A stretch of 64,000 nucleotides of DNA, taken from Absidia repens. Taxonomy: Eukaryota > Mucoromycota > Mucoromycetes > Mucorales > Cunninghamellaceae. The DNA is taken from NCBI GenBank assembly GCA_002105175.1, contig MCGE01000008.1, forward strand, positions 992,001 to 1,056,000, given 5' to 3'. Below, piece after piece: positions 11,175 to 23,003 of the stretch (its first letter is position 1; every line of letters starts with the position of its first letter). The position numbers were made by a program, and so were the translations under genes. Under the pieces are notes generated by a model. The model did no database searches. It was not told the origin of the DNA and was given only the letters and a program-made list of their open reading frames with translations.

Positions 11175-11720
11175 ATGGAGGCTCATCATCATCATAATAC
11201 TGCTACTTCCCGGACACAACAACAATCAGTACCATCTACAGCACAATCATCATCATCTAGCACTTTATCATCAACATCACCACATACAAACACAGTTCCA
11301 TCCATTGGCGCCGTACCCACAACAACGGCAGGGCCCATCACCATTTCTATAGTGGTTGCTTTGACTCTGGTCATTTGTATGATTTTAAATTGCGGAAAAC
11401 TAAAACGTCGTGTCAGCCCACAGCGTTATAATGTACAGCAACAGCAACTGCCACAGCAGCAAGAAATTTACACAGAGAAAAAAACAGCAAACAACAAATC
11501 AATGCGACCTCCTTTGAACGTCCAATCCCCAGCATCAAGATGTGAATCATCACCTTGGTCCTCTAGCTCTACATTACTTTCCCCACAGGCTGCCCCTGCT
11601 CATGTACCACGTCAATTACATGATGATCCATCCCAACAAATGCAAAATCAATATTATCAACAACAAGCACCATTATCTCGAGTTCAGCCCCTCTCTAATA
11701 ACGATCCCTCTCCTCGATAA
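11175..11720 (+). CDS. Small single-pass membrane protein, Ser/Thr/Gln-rich, unknown
   Basis: Single-exon ORF of 181 residues. The N-terminal ~50 residues are Ser/Thr-rich (a likely O-glycosylated segment, with a HHHH run at residues 4-7). One hydrophobic segment, ITISIVVALTLVICMIL (about 55-72), is followed by a basic stop-transfer stretch KLKRRVSPQR. The rest is a Gln/Pro/Ser-rich, presumably cytoplasmic tail. The layout (short outside mucin-like part, one membrane helix, disordered inside) resembles fungal cell-wall sensor or adaptor proteins, but there is no recognisable domain and no cleavable signal peptide, so no function is assigned. The ATG is the first in frame after the pyrimidine-rich leader. 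Confidence 0.6.
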   Translation: MEAHHHHNTATSRTQQQSVPSTAQSSSSSTLSSTSPHTNTVPSIGAVPTTTAGPITISIVVALTLVICMILNCGKLKRRVSPQRYNVQQQQLPQQQEIYTEKKTANNKSMRPPLNVQSPASRCESSPWSSSSTLLSPQAAPAHVPRQLHDDPSQQMQNQYYQQQAPLSRVQPLSNNDPSPR

Positions 11721-12836
11721 AGAAGAAAGGACTTCATTTTTTTATTTTTTTTATTTTTTTACCAAGCTTATCGTCCTCCACTCACTCCCTATACTCCTTA
11801 CTTTTATACATATATAGTCTATATACACCTTTTTTTTAGCGTTTGTTTGAATCATTTACAGTTATACCATCATTTCTAGTTATCATAATAAAAATGTGTT
11901 GTTTAGTGGAAGCTTTTTATATTTTCTTCGTTTTGTTTATGAAATGAAAATTGTTTTGGTTGTCCTGGGAGAGAAAATGGTTTTCATACCGTCCCCTGAA
12001 TTACTGCTTTGAAAGCAGGATGCTGGCATGTTGTTATTTAAATCGCCGTCCGCCAGCGAGTTATTTTTACCACATTATAGTCTAACGAAGGGAGGGATGG
12101 GGGGGGGTTACAAATAATCCCCCACCTTCCAGCTTACAAAATAAAGCTCCCTATAAGAAGACCGAATATCTTATCAAACACATATTATGTTTGGTGATTT
12201 CCGGTCAAAGTTTCAATGATAGCTCAAAAGGGGAGAGGGAGCCAATCAGATATATTTCGGAATTTGAAATGGATGAAATGGTATGGCTGTCCAATACTAT
12301 ACAAGTTTGAGGCATGTATAATAAAAAATAAGACAATAGGGCTAACGGCCATTATTTTTTATTACAAGACGAATCACTTTTGTACAACCAGGTATCATAT
12401 CAGTTGATTGGTCATAAACAAGGTAACTGAAAACCACATGACCTATTTCGTTTTGCTCAACGTCATCTCCGTTTTTATGCATTTTGTTTTTCGCTTGGTC
12501 GCTCTTTTTTTCTCACTCAAAAGTGGAAAATTAAAAAACAGCCATCTTTCGTCTTTCTTCTTCAATTTTTTATGTTTGTGGTTTTTTCTTTTTTTAAAAA
12601 AGAGATACAACAGACATAACTCGATATTATACACATTCGCTTTTACATTACCCTATTACTACCCCACACATACCTTATCTCACCTTTCACTCTATTCTTT
12701 CTTTTTTTCTTTTTGCTTCACATATATATATTTCTTTCTGTTTCGTTTATTCTTACGCATCTCAGTTATACTGTCTCAAAAAACAGCAAACAACTACGTC
12801 AACAATCTCACTTAGCTCTTCAGCAATACTGTTTCA
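11721..12836. promoter_or_regulatory. Intergenic region upstream of BCAS3-like gene
   Basis: No coding gene seen. The left part is the 3' flank of the membrane-protein gene (AATAAAAATG at about 11887). A G-run lies at 12097-12107. The right part (12440-12830) is strongly T/C-rich, as expected of a fungal promoter and 5' leader, and contains ORFs made only of Phe/Leu/Ser that are judged non-coding. Confidence 0.45.
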
Positions 12837-15800
12837 ATGCCTGGTGTTCGCGCAGAACCGAAATACCTTCGGTAAGTACTATACAAGACTTCATGATACC
12901 GTTTTTTTTTTTTTGTAGCACCATTAAGTTCTTATCTTTTTCATTTTTATATAGCGATCCGACTTCCTTTGAAACTTTATCATCTGGCTTGTCCCGCCTT
13001 TCATCTTATGTTAGCTCCAACCTTCCAAAGATAAAGACCAGCACTTACCCACCATATGTACCACCACAAGACCCTCATTTATTATTTTATCAACAGCAAC
13101 TGCTCCAACAACAGCGGGCAGCCGCAGCAGCAACTCAAACAGATCCCAGCGCCAATCGGCATATACTCCCAGCCAGTCCTTCATCTTCCTCGGTAACTTC
13201 ATCCAATGCGGACTCGACACTTCCAACAGAACAACACCAGTCGTATAAACAACCACAGCAGCAACAACATCAACAACAGGACAGTGTGGAAAGTATCACC
13301 TTCGCCAAATTTGATAAAATCGACACTATGACCTCGGGCATTCTTTCTTGTTTATTACTTGGTTACGAACATGGTTTTCAACTTTGGAATATATCTCAAC
13401 CAGAAAATATCCATGAAGTGGCGTCGGTACGAAATGATACTCTTGGCACTGTGATCAAAATGCATATATTGTCGACACCAACATCCTCCTCCTTTCAGCA
13501 TGATGCATATAGTCACCTACGTCCATTATTGGCAATGATGTAAGTTTTTTATATGTAGAAAAGTGGATGGAGCAGTAAATGGATCGTATGCTAATCTCGT
13601 TTTTTTTTTTTTTTCTTTTCTCAACATAGATGCTCTGATACGCCAACGACAGACGACACTTCATCCTCATCAACTGATATAAATCATCGACGTGAATCCT
13701 CATCCTCTTCCTCTTCTTCTGTCAAGAAGTGTAACACTAGCTTGCATTTATATTCCCTCAGGACGCATGAATTTATTCCAACAGACAGCCTCAACTTACA
13801 AGATGATATGATCCTGACAGATGTGAAAAGCAACGGAAGAGTCATTGCTTTGGTGAGTTGATTCAAAATAAATATAAATATTTATACTTCGTTTACTTAC
13901 TTTTATTGAATTATTTAGGGATGCAAAAACCAACATACATCAGCAATCCATCTACTGTCTTCCTATGATTTATCACAAGCATACTCTCCACTGACTGATG
14001 TTTACAATCATCGAGATGGGCCAGTTTTCACTTTGGGATCACGCTTACTGGCATATGCAACTACGTTACCTGTACTCAACAATGATGCTACCCATAGACA
14101 CAGCGCTGATAAGGATGTTAAAGTAGCCGCGAAAGACATTGCAAAGGAAATGGTCAACGGTGTCAAATCATTAGGTGAATTTGGATATCATAGACTCTCT
14201 AGTTACTTTTCGCCACAACAGCAACAGCAGCAACAGCAACAGCAATTTCAGCGACAACACCAAGATTTTGCAACGATGGCTTCACCTATGGGTATCAATC
14301 CTTCATCTGACTCATCGCCTTATTATGCTGCTGCTCCGTCCAATCCAGCATCCATCTCATCCGCAGCACCTATCACCTCTCCATCTATGGGTGCTACGCC
14401 ATCCTCTGGCTCTTCGGCTTTGAACACCACCACTACTACTCAGAAATCGCCAATAGCATCTCCTTCAGGTATGGTGATCATCCGGGATATTACAAAATTG
14501 CCAACACACACCTCCTCCAGTCGACTCTCGTCATCCACTGTGGCTCATTTCAAACCTCACATGCATGCTATTGCTATATTAGCATTCAATCCAGCTGGAA
14601 ACCTGTTGATGTCCGTATCGATGCAAGGCCATACCTTCCATGTCTTCTCTCTCTATTCACCTGACAAACTCCTCGGTAACGCAGCGCACCTTTACAATTT
14701 ATCCAGGGGATACACTGATGCTCAAGTGGAAGATTGCCAATTCTCTATTGACTCTACTTGGTGTGCTGTGACGACTGCTCGTGGAACCACACATATGTAT
14801 ACCATCAACCCTTATGGAGGCAAGCCCGAAATCAATGGCCATGTTAACGGGAAAATTAACAATTTGCCTGAACAATCGTTTGCACCAAAAAGATCTCTAA
14901 ATGTAAGTAAAATGAATGCCTATATATATAGGTTGGTATAAGAAAACATACATACTAATACACTGTGAACTGTATTTATTTTAGGTAACATCACTTGGAC
15001 CTGCTGTCCGTGTCAAGCAACGAAGGTCAATGCCGTCGGAATTTATAGGCTCAGCTGACGAATCGGATACCAACAACAACATATCCACACCTGCGAATGG
15101 TTTATATCCAGCATCTGTATCATCAACATCATCCATACCATCATCTCCTCCTCCTCCAGGAATCTTCCGCCTTGACATCAATTTCAACTCACAACGCTAT
15201 CAACAACAGCAGCAACAGCAACAACAACAAAGAACCTGGCCTCCTTTGGGTTCAAAACAGCGCGCCAATCTGATCACTATGTTTTTATCCGTAGCACGTG
15301 TGCCTCAGCAACTTCAACCCGATCCATCGAGTATCGACCAATCATTCAGTCATGCCACCAATCTTTTGCAAAAACCCAGTCTTTATTCATCATCACCATC
15401 GTCATCATCATCTTCATCATCTCCCCATCATCCAACAACTTCTACCATCTCAGGGTTGGGTGGCCCTGCAACAGCATCATCTTTGGCTTCGCTCAAAAAT
15501 CAAGCATCCACGATTGTATCTCAAGTATCTTCGTATTTGCCTTCAAATGCTTCCTCATCTCAACGTATGGGCGACTGGACCTCGGCCAAGGACAAAACAA
15601 GCGACAATCGGATGTTTGGGTTTGATGAAGAAGAATCCTCCTTAGACAACGACGATGCTGTCACAAAAATGACGAACGACAACACAGGATATCAAGATGT
15701 GTACTCCTTCCACCCTCAAGGGGTACTCACTTTACATCGGCTATGGATTACAAAAACTATGGTGCGTAAAAAGGTGCAAGGGCGAACGGTTGGCAAATGG

Positions 15801-17458
15801 GACTTATCTATCAAGGAAGAAGATATTGCAGAATGGCAAATAGCTCGGCGTACAGATTGGCAACAAGTTGGAATTTCTCTGGAAACATCCTTATCGCTGT
15901 CTTCTCCTTCACCAACACATTCCTCCTCCGCCTCCCCAGCTGAACAACGTGAAGAAGACGAAACCGAAAATGGAGATAACACTTCGGCAGACACTGGGAA
16001 GGATCGTGATACGGTGACCCCAACCAAATCTTCCAACAAGAGTAAAAAGAAACAACATCAGCAACAAAACCGAAACAACAACAGCACCAATAGAGATGAC
16101 AAAGCCCACGACGATGTTATACTAGAACAACAACAACAACAACAACAACATCAGCGTCCCACAACCCAACAACCACACAGCAGCAGCACCAACAACAATC
16201 AGTGGTTAAGTCATGCCGAAATTATGACCTATGCTGTTTCCAATAGTAACAACCACCATTCGTCATCATCATCGCCCTCTCCCAGTGATAGTCACGAATC
16301 CACCCTCTGGTCCAGCCCTCAATTCTCCTTCCAGGTATACTCGGACGAAAAGACCAATGGGACAAGGTTACGAGCCATGCTAGCATCTGGTGTTGTGCCC
16401 CCTACCGAACCTGTTGCTGTGCGATCAGAAACACCAGAACCATATTCAAGTCGTATCAATCGTGTTGGGAAAACAACAGCCAAGGCACGCAGCTTGGAAA
16501 ATCAAGAAGAGGAATACATGGAGGATGCTTTGGCGGAATTGGAAGGTAAAGAGAGTGTCTGCATCAACATGGGAAAAACAAAACAAAAGTATTCATATTT
16601 ATTTGACGTCTGTCTTTTTTATTGTTGGGTATAGAAAACTTGTCGACAGCAATGCAAACATCCTTTGTACCTTCCTCATCTACAGCAAGTCCGCGGCGTG
16701 GTATTCGACTGTCATCAAGTGCGGGTGTGGCTCATTCGGGTGGCTCGGCGTCGTCGGCAGCTACATCTACGACGGGATTCAACAAGAAAGGATCGACAGG
16801 ACTGGAACGGACTTCGTCATTGTCATTTGAAGATGCGTACCTGATCAGTATGGGTGGTGCCCCAGTGTATCGAAGCTCGCCATCCTCTAGTGGTGTTGGT
16901 CAGAAACCTCTTGACGATATGGACAGCAGCAACAATAACAATCATCGATACCAAACCATCCCTGCACCGACCACTGTGACAGCCAATATGATGACACCAT
17001 TGCATGATAGTGCTTTGATTCAATTTGATTCGGATGACGACAACGACGATGACGACGACGATGATGATGATGATGGTGATCATCATCATGATAATGGCGC
17101 GGATGGAGTTCATGGTCTTGCGTCGGTGACTTCAAGCATGGCTGACATGACGACAGATAAGACTGGTCAAAGTGGTGCCGATGACAAACAATTTATGCAG
17201 CGACAAGGTGGTACCAATGGTAGTAGTAGTAGCAGCGGTGGTGGCGGCAGCGGCATCCCCATGATGAACAATGACACCATGGTCTCTTACTCCTCATTGG
17301 ATGGTAGCTTTGATATCCAAGGACTTGATATGGATGACAATGAACCTTCCAGGACGGCGACGTCTTCGCGTGGTGGCAGTGTGGGCGAAGTGGTTTTCTC
17401 GCCTGATGGTGACAATGAAATGGGTTGCCCTAGCGATTCCATGATGTTTAGTAGATAG
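12837..17458 (+). CDS. BCAS3-like WD-repeat protein
   Basis: Large (1403 residues) homolog of human BCAS3 and its plant/fungal relatives, WD proteins linked to phagophore membranes and autophagy. Exons 12837-12871, 12955-13539, 13630-13852, 13919-14902, 14985-16545, 16635-17458, all in phase. Family-matching blocks: CLLLGYEHGFQLWNIS, LHLYSLRTHEFI, DGPVFTLGSRLLAYATTLP, AKDIAKEMVNGVKSLGEFGY, VAHFKPHMHAIAILAFNPAG, GHTFHVFSLYSP and ARGTTHMYTINPYGG. These cover the propeller. Beyond residue ~700 the protein is Ser/Gln/Asp-rich, with polyQ runs (about 14218, 15205, 16131), a run of Asp codons at 17034-17080, and the BCAS3-type C-terminal segment HPQGVLTLHRLWI...KKVQGRTVGKWDLS. The start ATG makes a 35-nt exon. 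Family call is firm; the low-complexity C-terminus is less certain. Confidence 0.88.
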
Positions 17459-17584
17459 TAGTTTTATTATTGTTTGAATTTTATTATGATGATTATTCTC
17501 TCATGTACATACATGCTTTTTTTTTTTTTTTTTTCCTTTCTTATATACAATTTTCCCCTCTCCACCATTTTTGTCTTTTCTTTT

Positions 17585-17620
<36 letters not shown>

Positions 17621-20089
17621 AATGATCTGGCCCTCCAAGTTTTGAAACATCATAGTTCTATTGGGTGTCAGTTGCTTTTTTTTTGTTTTGTTTTGCTTTG
17701 TTTTTGTTTTTGGTTGCCGTTGTTGTTTGTCATGTGAGTTCTGAAAAGATGGAATGAGACGCTTACGCCATATCTCTCTTCTACGGGCAGCTCCTTGAGG
17801 TCCAACCATCGTGCTCAAGAACAATCAACGATTTATCTCAGGGGAAACTAGTCTAGTATAGTGTAGTTTCGTATTGATCATCATTGTTTATTATATACAA
17901 TACATAAATAAAACAAGAATTGAAATTGAATATGACTTTGATGTAGTTTGGAATGCACAGAGGGAAACAATGGGGCTGATTGGTGTACTATGTACAATAC
18001 ATTCTACTTAGAAACGTACATTGATCCAAAAACATATCAAAAAATAATCTATGCGCAAGATTGTTTAAATTTAGTGTAAAAATAGAGACATGTTTTATTG
18101 AAACATAACAAGCAAACGTAAGTCGGGATAATAACGCTAATCTATAGGAGCGAGGGGGGGGGACGAATGTAAAAAAGGAATCTATTGTGTAAGACATGAG
18201 CGAGACAAATGAGATCATTGCTTGCGGTGTCAGGTAAAGAGGAACATGTTTTATTAAGATGTACATACAAACTATGGGGAAACTAACATTAAACTAAGTA
18301 AATGAAGGCCTCAAAAAGACAACTAAGGATGGTTCTAAATCCTAGATTCAAAATGAAAGGGGTTCCCCATGCAATTTGTAATCCCTGAGCTAAAAACGCT
18401 TATAAACTAATACTAACACTAATCTAAGATCACTATGAGCTGAAAAAAGCTACAATGATGAAGAAAAAAAAAAAGAAGGGAAAGAAGAAGAAAAAAAAAA
18501 ACTTTTGGGAGAATACACGTGGGCGGAATTTGATTTTTTTTTTTTACAACTATCAACACCATATAGTACATTGTGCAGCATTAACATCATGCGCATTCTC
18601 TTCCTATGCTTTTGATGAGAACCATTTAACAATAGCGGCTCGTATCCCTCCGCTTCCTTTTACAGCATCCATCACCTTTTATAGCGCCATGGATTCACTC
18701 TTTCTTTTGAAGCAAAACCTGCTTTCAACAACGGCAACCTCGTATCTCTGTTTCATTTTTACAGCAACCAACACTGTTCTTATTTTAAATCAACCGCACC
18801 ATTCAGTATTGAAACACTCTCCATTTTGCAGCAACGGACACCATTCAACTAAGGTAATATTGTGACTTTCGCTTGTGTTTCAGCTAATCAACAGCATGCA
18901 AATTCGACGACATGATCGCATTGAATTAACATGGAGCACATCAACTTAGTTTAGTCTATTAATGTCCTTTTCTTTAATGTTGAATAGTATGTGTCATTCT
19001 CCATAGAATAACTTATACTCTTTACTTGAACTAGTTTACTACGCGGAATTAAATTCTCAGAAGTAGCCATAGTTTCTACTTTTTTTTTTTAACTCCTGTA
19101 CCACAATTGAATAAACAACATTGATTCCATCAATATATATTACAGTCTGATCATATGTGCGATGTCGTTGCATATATTTATTATTATTCTTTATTCTCTT
19201 GGAAAGCTGATGCGGATATTATTGACACCCGCTATTAATTTTGGACGGTGCCGGGGTGCTTTTTAGCAGGGTTTTTTTTAGCAGTATGGAGGGATCGTTC
19301 TGGGAGTGTAACGGGGATATTGGAGAAAAAAAATGGTATAGGAAGGAGGCGTATGTGGCCAGGAAGAGATTTCATGCGAATTGGTGGCCAAATCAGTGTG
19401 TGACTGAATGGTGGACGGCAGCGTGGAGGTAGTTATCTGGACTTTTTATGATTTTAGGTAAAATGGTTGCTTATGGGATGGTTAGGGTCATTACATTAAA
19501 AAAAAAAAATGATTGTCCCCATTTTCTTATCCTGCATGCTCAAAATTTCAAGGCGATGCCGGACTAAATGTATCTGGATAGTCTGGTATTTTTTATTTAA
19601 AAGCTGATTTACAATAGCTAAGTTTTGCTACGGACCAATTAAAAATATCATGTTTACTAGTAACGATCATAATCGATTTGATTTTGGTTTTGATGTAGGT
19701 GCTGAATCATGAATATCTTTATTTTTGACCTATTGCATAGTGCTCACTGTATGGATAGCATGTTTGGCCTTTACAGCAGCACTCACTTCTTTTTTTTTCA
19801 TAGATGCCATGCTGATGCATAAATATTTTTTTTTTCTCTGATAAATGTACCACTTATGAAGAAATTCATCACATATTTAGCAAATAAAAAACAATATTGA
19901 ACCCATGGTACGTTTTGTTCTTACTTTATCAGCATATATATGCGGGGAACGGGAAGGATTGGGAACAAGCAATCATTTTACTACTAAAATTAAATCGCCG
20001 ATTGGCCCCTTTTAACCTTCTTTCCTTTTATTTCTTTTTTTCCCTTTTTGATATTTGCACTTTATTTCAACACGTACCTATTAAACTAG
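17459..20089. other. Long intergenic region containing one minus-strand dispersed repeat
   Basis: 2.6 kb without a convincing gene. T-runs (17519-17534, 17587-17616) follow the BCAS3-like stop. Repeat copy F occupies about 17960-18532. From 18540 to 20080 are scattered short ORFs (for example 18455-18865 and 19241-19432) without recognisable domains, splice structure or codon bias; they are judged non-coding. The last ~100 nt are T-rich and lead into the glucuronokinase gene. Confidence 0.5.
17960..18532 (-). repeat. Dispersed repeat, copy F
   Basis: Minus-strand copy. The CACGTG box is at 18516-18521 inside CCGCCCACGTGTATTC (minus strand), then a pyrimidine tract (A/G-rich on plus, 18460-18500), then the core with GATTACAAATTGCATGGGG (minus strand; plus 18340-18390), then the segment CATAGTTTGTATGTACATC (plus about 18255-18275) and 3' units with TTCAATAAAACATG (about 18080-18100). 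The core has diverged: the loop region reads GGGGAACCCC rather than GGGGAAACCC. Ends are approximate, set by where similarity to the other copies fades. Confidence 0.75.
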
Positions 20090-22291
20090 ATGACCAAAAC
20101 ACTCATTATTCTCGCTACACATGATACTCCCAGTCAACTAGAACTGGACATCTCTGTAAGTTCGAAAAAAGGCTGGGCATAATTTATTTCATTTCACTGA
20201 TTGCTTGCTTTTTTTATTCATATACATGTACACCGTAGAACAGGCAGGAACCTCAATTCTTACGCTGGAAAGATGTACCAAAAGCTCTTTTGCCCGTGTC
20301 ATCGAGACCTGCTTTGAGTTGGACTATGGATTGGTGTCGACAGCACTTCGATGAAATTTTTATTGTCACGACGGCGATCAAGTAAGTATCAGATAACATT
20401 CACCAGAATATGCTTTCAAGAAAGAAACTGACACCCTTTTGTGTTGTGTAATATTACTTCGTTCTTAGTTACAAGAACTATGAACGGTGGGCTACCAGTA
20501 CTGGATTACCCAAGTCAAGTGTTTTGAATTGCGGTGTAAGGTAAGCCTTTGATGTTGGGCAGGTGGACATGGCAACAATGATTCATACCTCTACATTTAT
20601 TGTTATAGCTCTGGCCCTTTGGAAGACCTTGCCTTTGTAGAGCGTGTTAAGGGCTGTCAGAACGATGTGATAGTGATGTCGTGCGATGTAGTGTATTATG
20701 ATACTGGTATCCTTGAAAAATTGCTGGATGCGACAAGGACAAACAACACACTTCTTGCTCCTGGAGTCGTCAGTATCTCGTTGGACTCTGTACACAAATT
20801 GAAAGATGATGGATCGGATATTATCGAAAACACACCACTCACAGCCATGAGCACCATACAAGCATTGGTTGACTATTTTGCAAAAAACACCAACAACAAC
20901 AACAACAACAGCAGCAACAGCAGCAAAAGTGACATGGTGACTACCTTTACTACTGATCCATCAACAAATTATCTTTGTGAAGATCTTACGTGGAAGCAAT
21001 ATTTACAACATTGGGTCTCTCGTTTCGATCCAGCGAACCAGTCTTCCTCTATCAAGATACCCATTGCGAATGCCGGCGCCGCTGTTAACAGTGATTCACA
21101 TCCTCCTGCTTTGGTTCAAGTTAAGTCATATGCTCGTGTGGGTCTGATGGGCAATCCCAGCGATGGATTTTTCGGCAAAACCATGTCACTCTTGATCTCT
21201 AACTTTTGGGCACAAGTCACTTTGGTCTCCAATCAGCACTACAACAATTACACCACCGGCAAACCTATTGATGCTCTGGATCAAGGCGACGCGACAATTG
21301 AAATCATTCATAAGCCAGTGACAGATCCTAATCGATTCGCAAGCATTAGCTCTTTGACACTGGGATGTGAACAGGACGGGTACGAAAATGGGGATCGACT
21401 GTTGTTGGCATGTTGCAAAGTGTTTTACAACTATTGTCGTCAGCAACTGGGACTCTCGCTTAAAACTGATGTTGGCTTCCGAATCATGTTTGACACCAAT
21501 ATTCCTCGGCAAGTGGGTTTGGCAGGCTCGTCGGCGATTATCACGGCATGCTGGAAATCCTTGATGCAGTTTTACGGTGTGACCTCGACTCAGATCCCGC
21601 CGGAGATCCAGGCCAACTTGGTGCTTTCGGTGGAAGTGGATGAACTAGGTATTGCGGCGGGTTTACAAGATCGTGTCATCCAGACCTATGGTGGGCTTGT
21701 ATATATGGACTTTGATAAGACATTGATGCATCAAATTGGTCGTGGCAGGTACGTTGAACTCGATAGGGGTGCACTACCTACTTTGTATCTGGCCTATGTT
21801 GCTGATCCTGAAGACTCTGGAAAGGTGCATAGTACGGTGAAACAACGCTTTTTAAACGGTGATCCTGTGGTAAATAGAAAAAGAAGAAAAAAAAGGTCGC
21901 AGACTGTCAGAATTAACCTATGCTGATATTCTATTTTCAAACTATGTTCTAGGTTATTCAAGCCATGAAACAATTTGCAACGCTGACAGACAAAGCACGA
22001 GTGGCATTGGAAAAGGGGGACCACAGCTTATTCGGTCAGCTGATGACGGACAACTTTGAACTGCGTCGACGGACCTATGGAGATTCAGTTGTGGGATGTA
22101 GAAACATTCAAATGGTAGATATTGTCCGGCGACATGGAGGTCATGCAAAATTCAGTGGATCCGGTGGAGCTATTGTCATCTATATGCCAGACTCATGCCA
22201 TGCCTCAATTAAGCCATTGCAAAGGGATCTGGAAAAGGAAGGATTTGTCTTTGTCAAGTTAGTATCAGTTGGCTCTCAAATTAGTGGATGA
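20090..22291 (+). CDS. Nucleotidyltransferase-glucuronokinase fusion
   Basis: 626 residues. Exons 20090-20155, 20239-20381, 20469-20540, 20609-21869, 21953-22291. The C-terminal ~360 residues are a GHMP kinase matching plant glucuronokinase: KSYARVGLMGNPSDGFFGKT, DTNIPRQVGLAGSSAIITA (ATP loop), VDELGIAAGLQDRVIQTYGG, DPEDSGKVHSTVKQRF and KFSGSGGAIV. That enzyme makes glucuronate-1-phosphate from D-glucuronate and ATP. The N-terminal ~200 residues look like a sugar-1-phosphate nucleotidyltransferase (WKDVPKALLPVSSRPALSWTMDW, then DVIVMSCDVVYYDTGILEKLL), but the usual Gly-rich GxGTR loop is not present; ATHDTPSQLELD stands in its place. Inference: one protein for both steps from glucuronate to UDP-glucuronate, or a kinase with a degenerate regulatory domain. 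Intron 1 acceptor is ambiguous by whole codons (20239 or later AGs). Confidence 0.85.
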
Positions 22292-22689
22292 TGTAGAATA
22301 GCTTTATTATAATAGTGTATCTTTATTATAGTAGAATAGAACTTGATTCGTTTTTTTTTAAATACCTCAATAAAATCAATATTGTACTTTTTCTTTATCA
22401 TATTACAAAATTCTGCGGTTTTATTCTTTATACATGTATGGTGTAGTTCAGCAAGAACGCGAAGAAAGCCTTGATTATAGCGGGACGGGGTTAAATTTCC
22501 ACATTTCCAAGGAGACACTCAAAAGCAGTTGTAATAATGACATTGTTCATTATGTGACGGGACTGAGGATGGCTAATAAAATGGACGCGTTTTCTTGCAG
22601 CATATGGGTAAGAGACAAAAACTAAAAACGATCGGTACATATAAATAAGGAATCTAGTAGAGGTAGCATAAAGGAGACTAGTATGAGAT

Positions 22690-22981
22690 ATTAAAAATAG
22701 TTGACATTAATATGAAGAAACAATTATTAAAGGGGAACCGCTATATTGTGCAACGCATGAGAAAGGCTTCTGTTATTCAAGCACGACACCGGTCAAACGA
22801 AGCAAAGTGGGTGATGGTAGTAATATATATATATATATATATATATAGCACAAGACATGATAAATACCAATGGGACTTTTTTTGAAGCATGTAAAAAGAG
22901 ACACATTTTACTCAAATATTTTAGTCAAACATATATACAAACTATGGACTAACCAAGGCTGAACAAATGACAGGCGACGAA
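22690..22981 (-). repeat. Dispersed repeat, truncated copy A'
   Basis: On the minus strand this matches only the 3' half of the repeat family: TCCATAGTTTGTATATATG, ATTTGAGTAAAATGTGTC, TCTTTTTACATGCTTC, then TATCATGTCTTGTGC and a second TCTCATGCGTTGCAC unit. The CACGTG box and conserved core are missing. A (TA)n expansion at 22823-22847 sits inside. It meets copy A head to head across the A-run at 22980-23003. Confidence 0.65.
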
Positions 22982-23003
22982 AAAAAAAAAAAAAAAAAAA
23001 AAA

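Noticed and set aside
15716..16109. Minus-strand ORFs inside the BCAS3-like gene
   Set aside because: Low-complexity antisense of Ser/Glu-rich coding sequence; no splice or family support.
18455..18865. 136-codon ORF beginning with Lys-rich sequence
   Set aside because: Starts in the A/G tract of repeat copy F and has no domain; chance ORF.
19241..19432. 63-codon Trp-rich ORF
   Set aside because: No homology, promoter or splice support seen in an otherwise gene-free stretch.
22434..22625. 63-codon ORF after the glucuronokinase gene
   Set aside because: No recognisable domain; frame appears by chance in the 3' flank.
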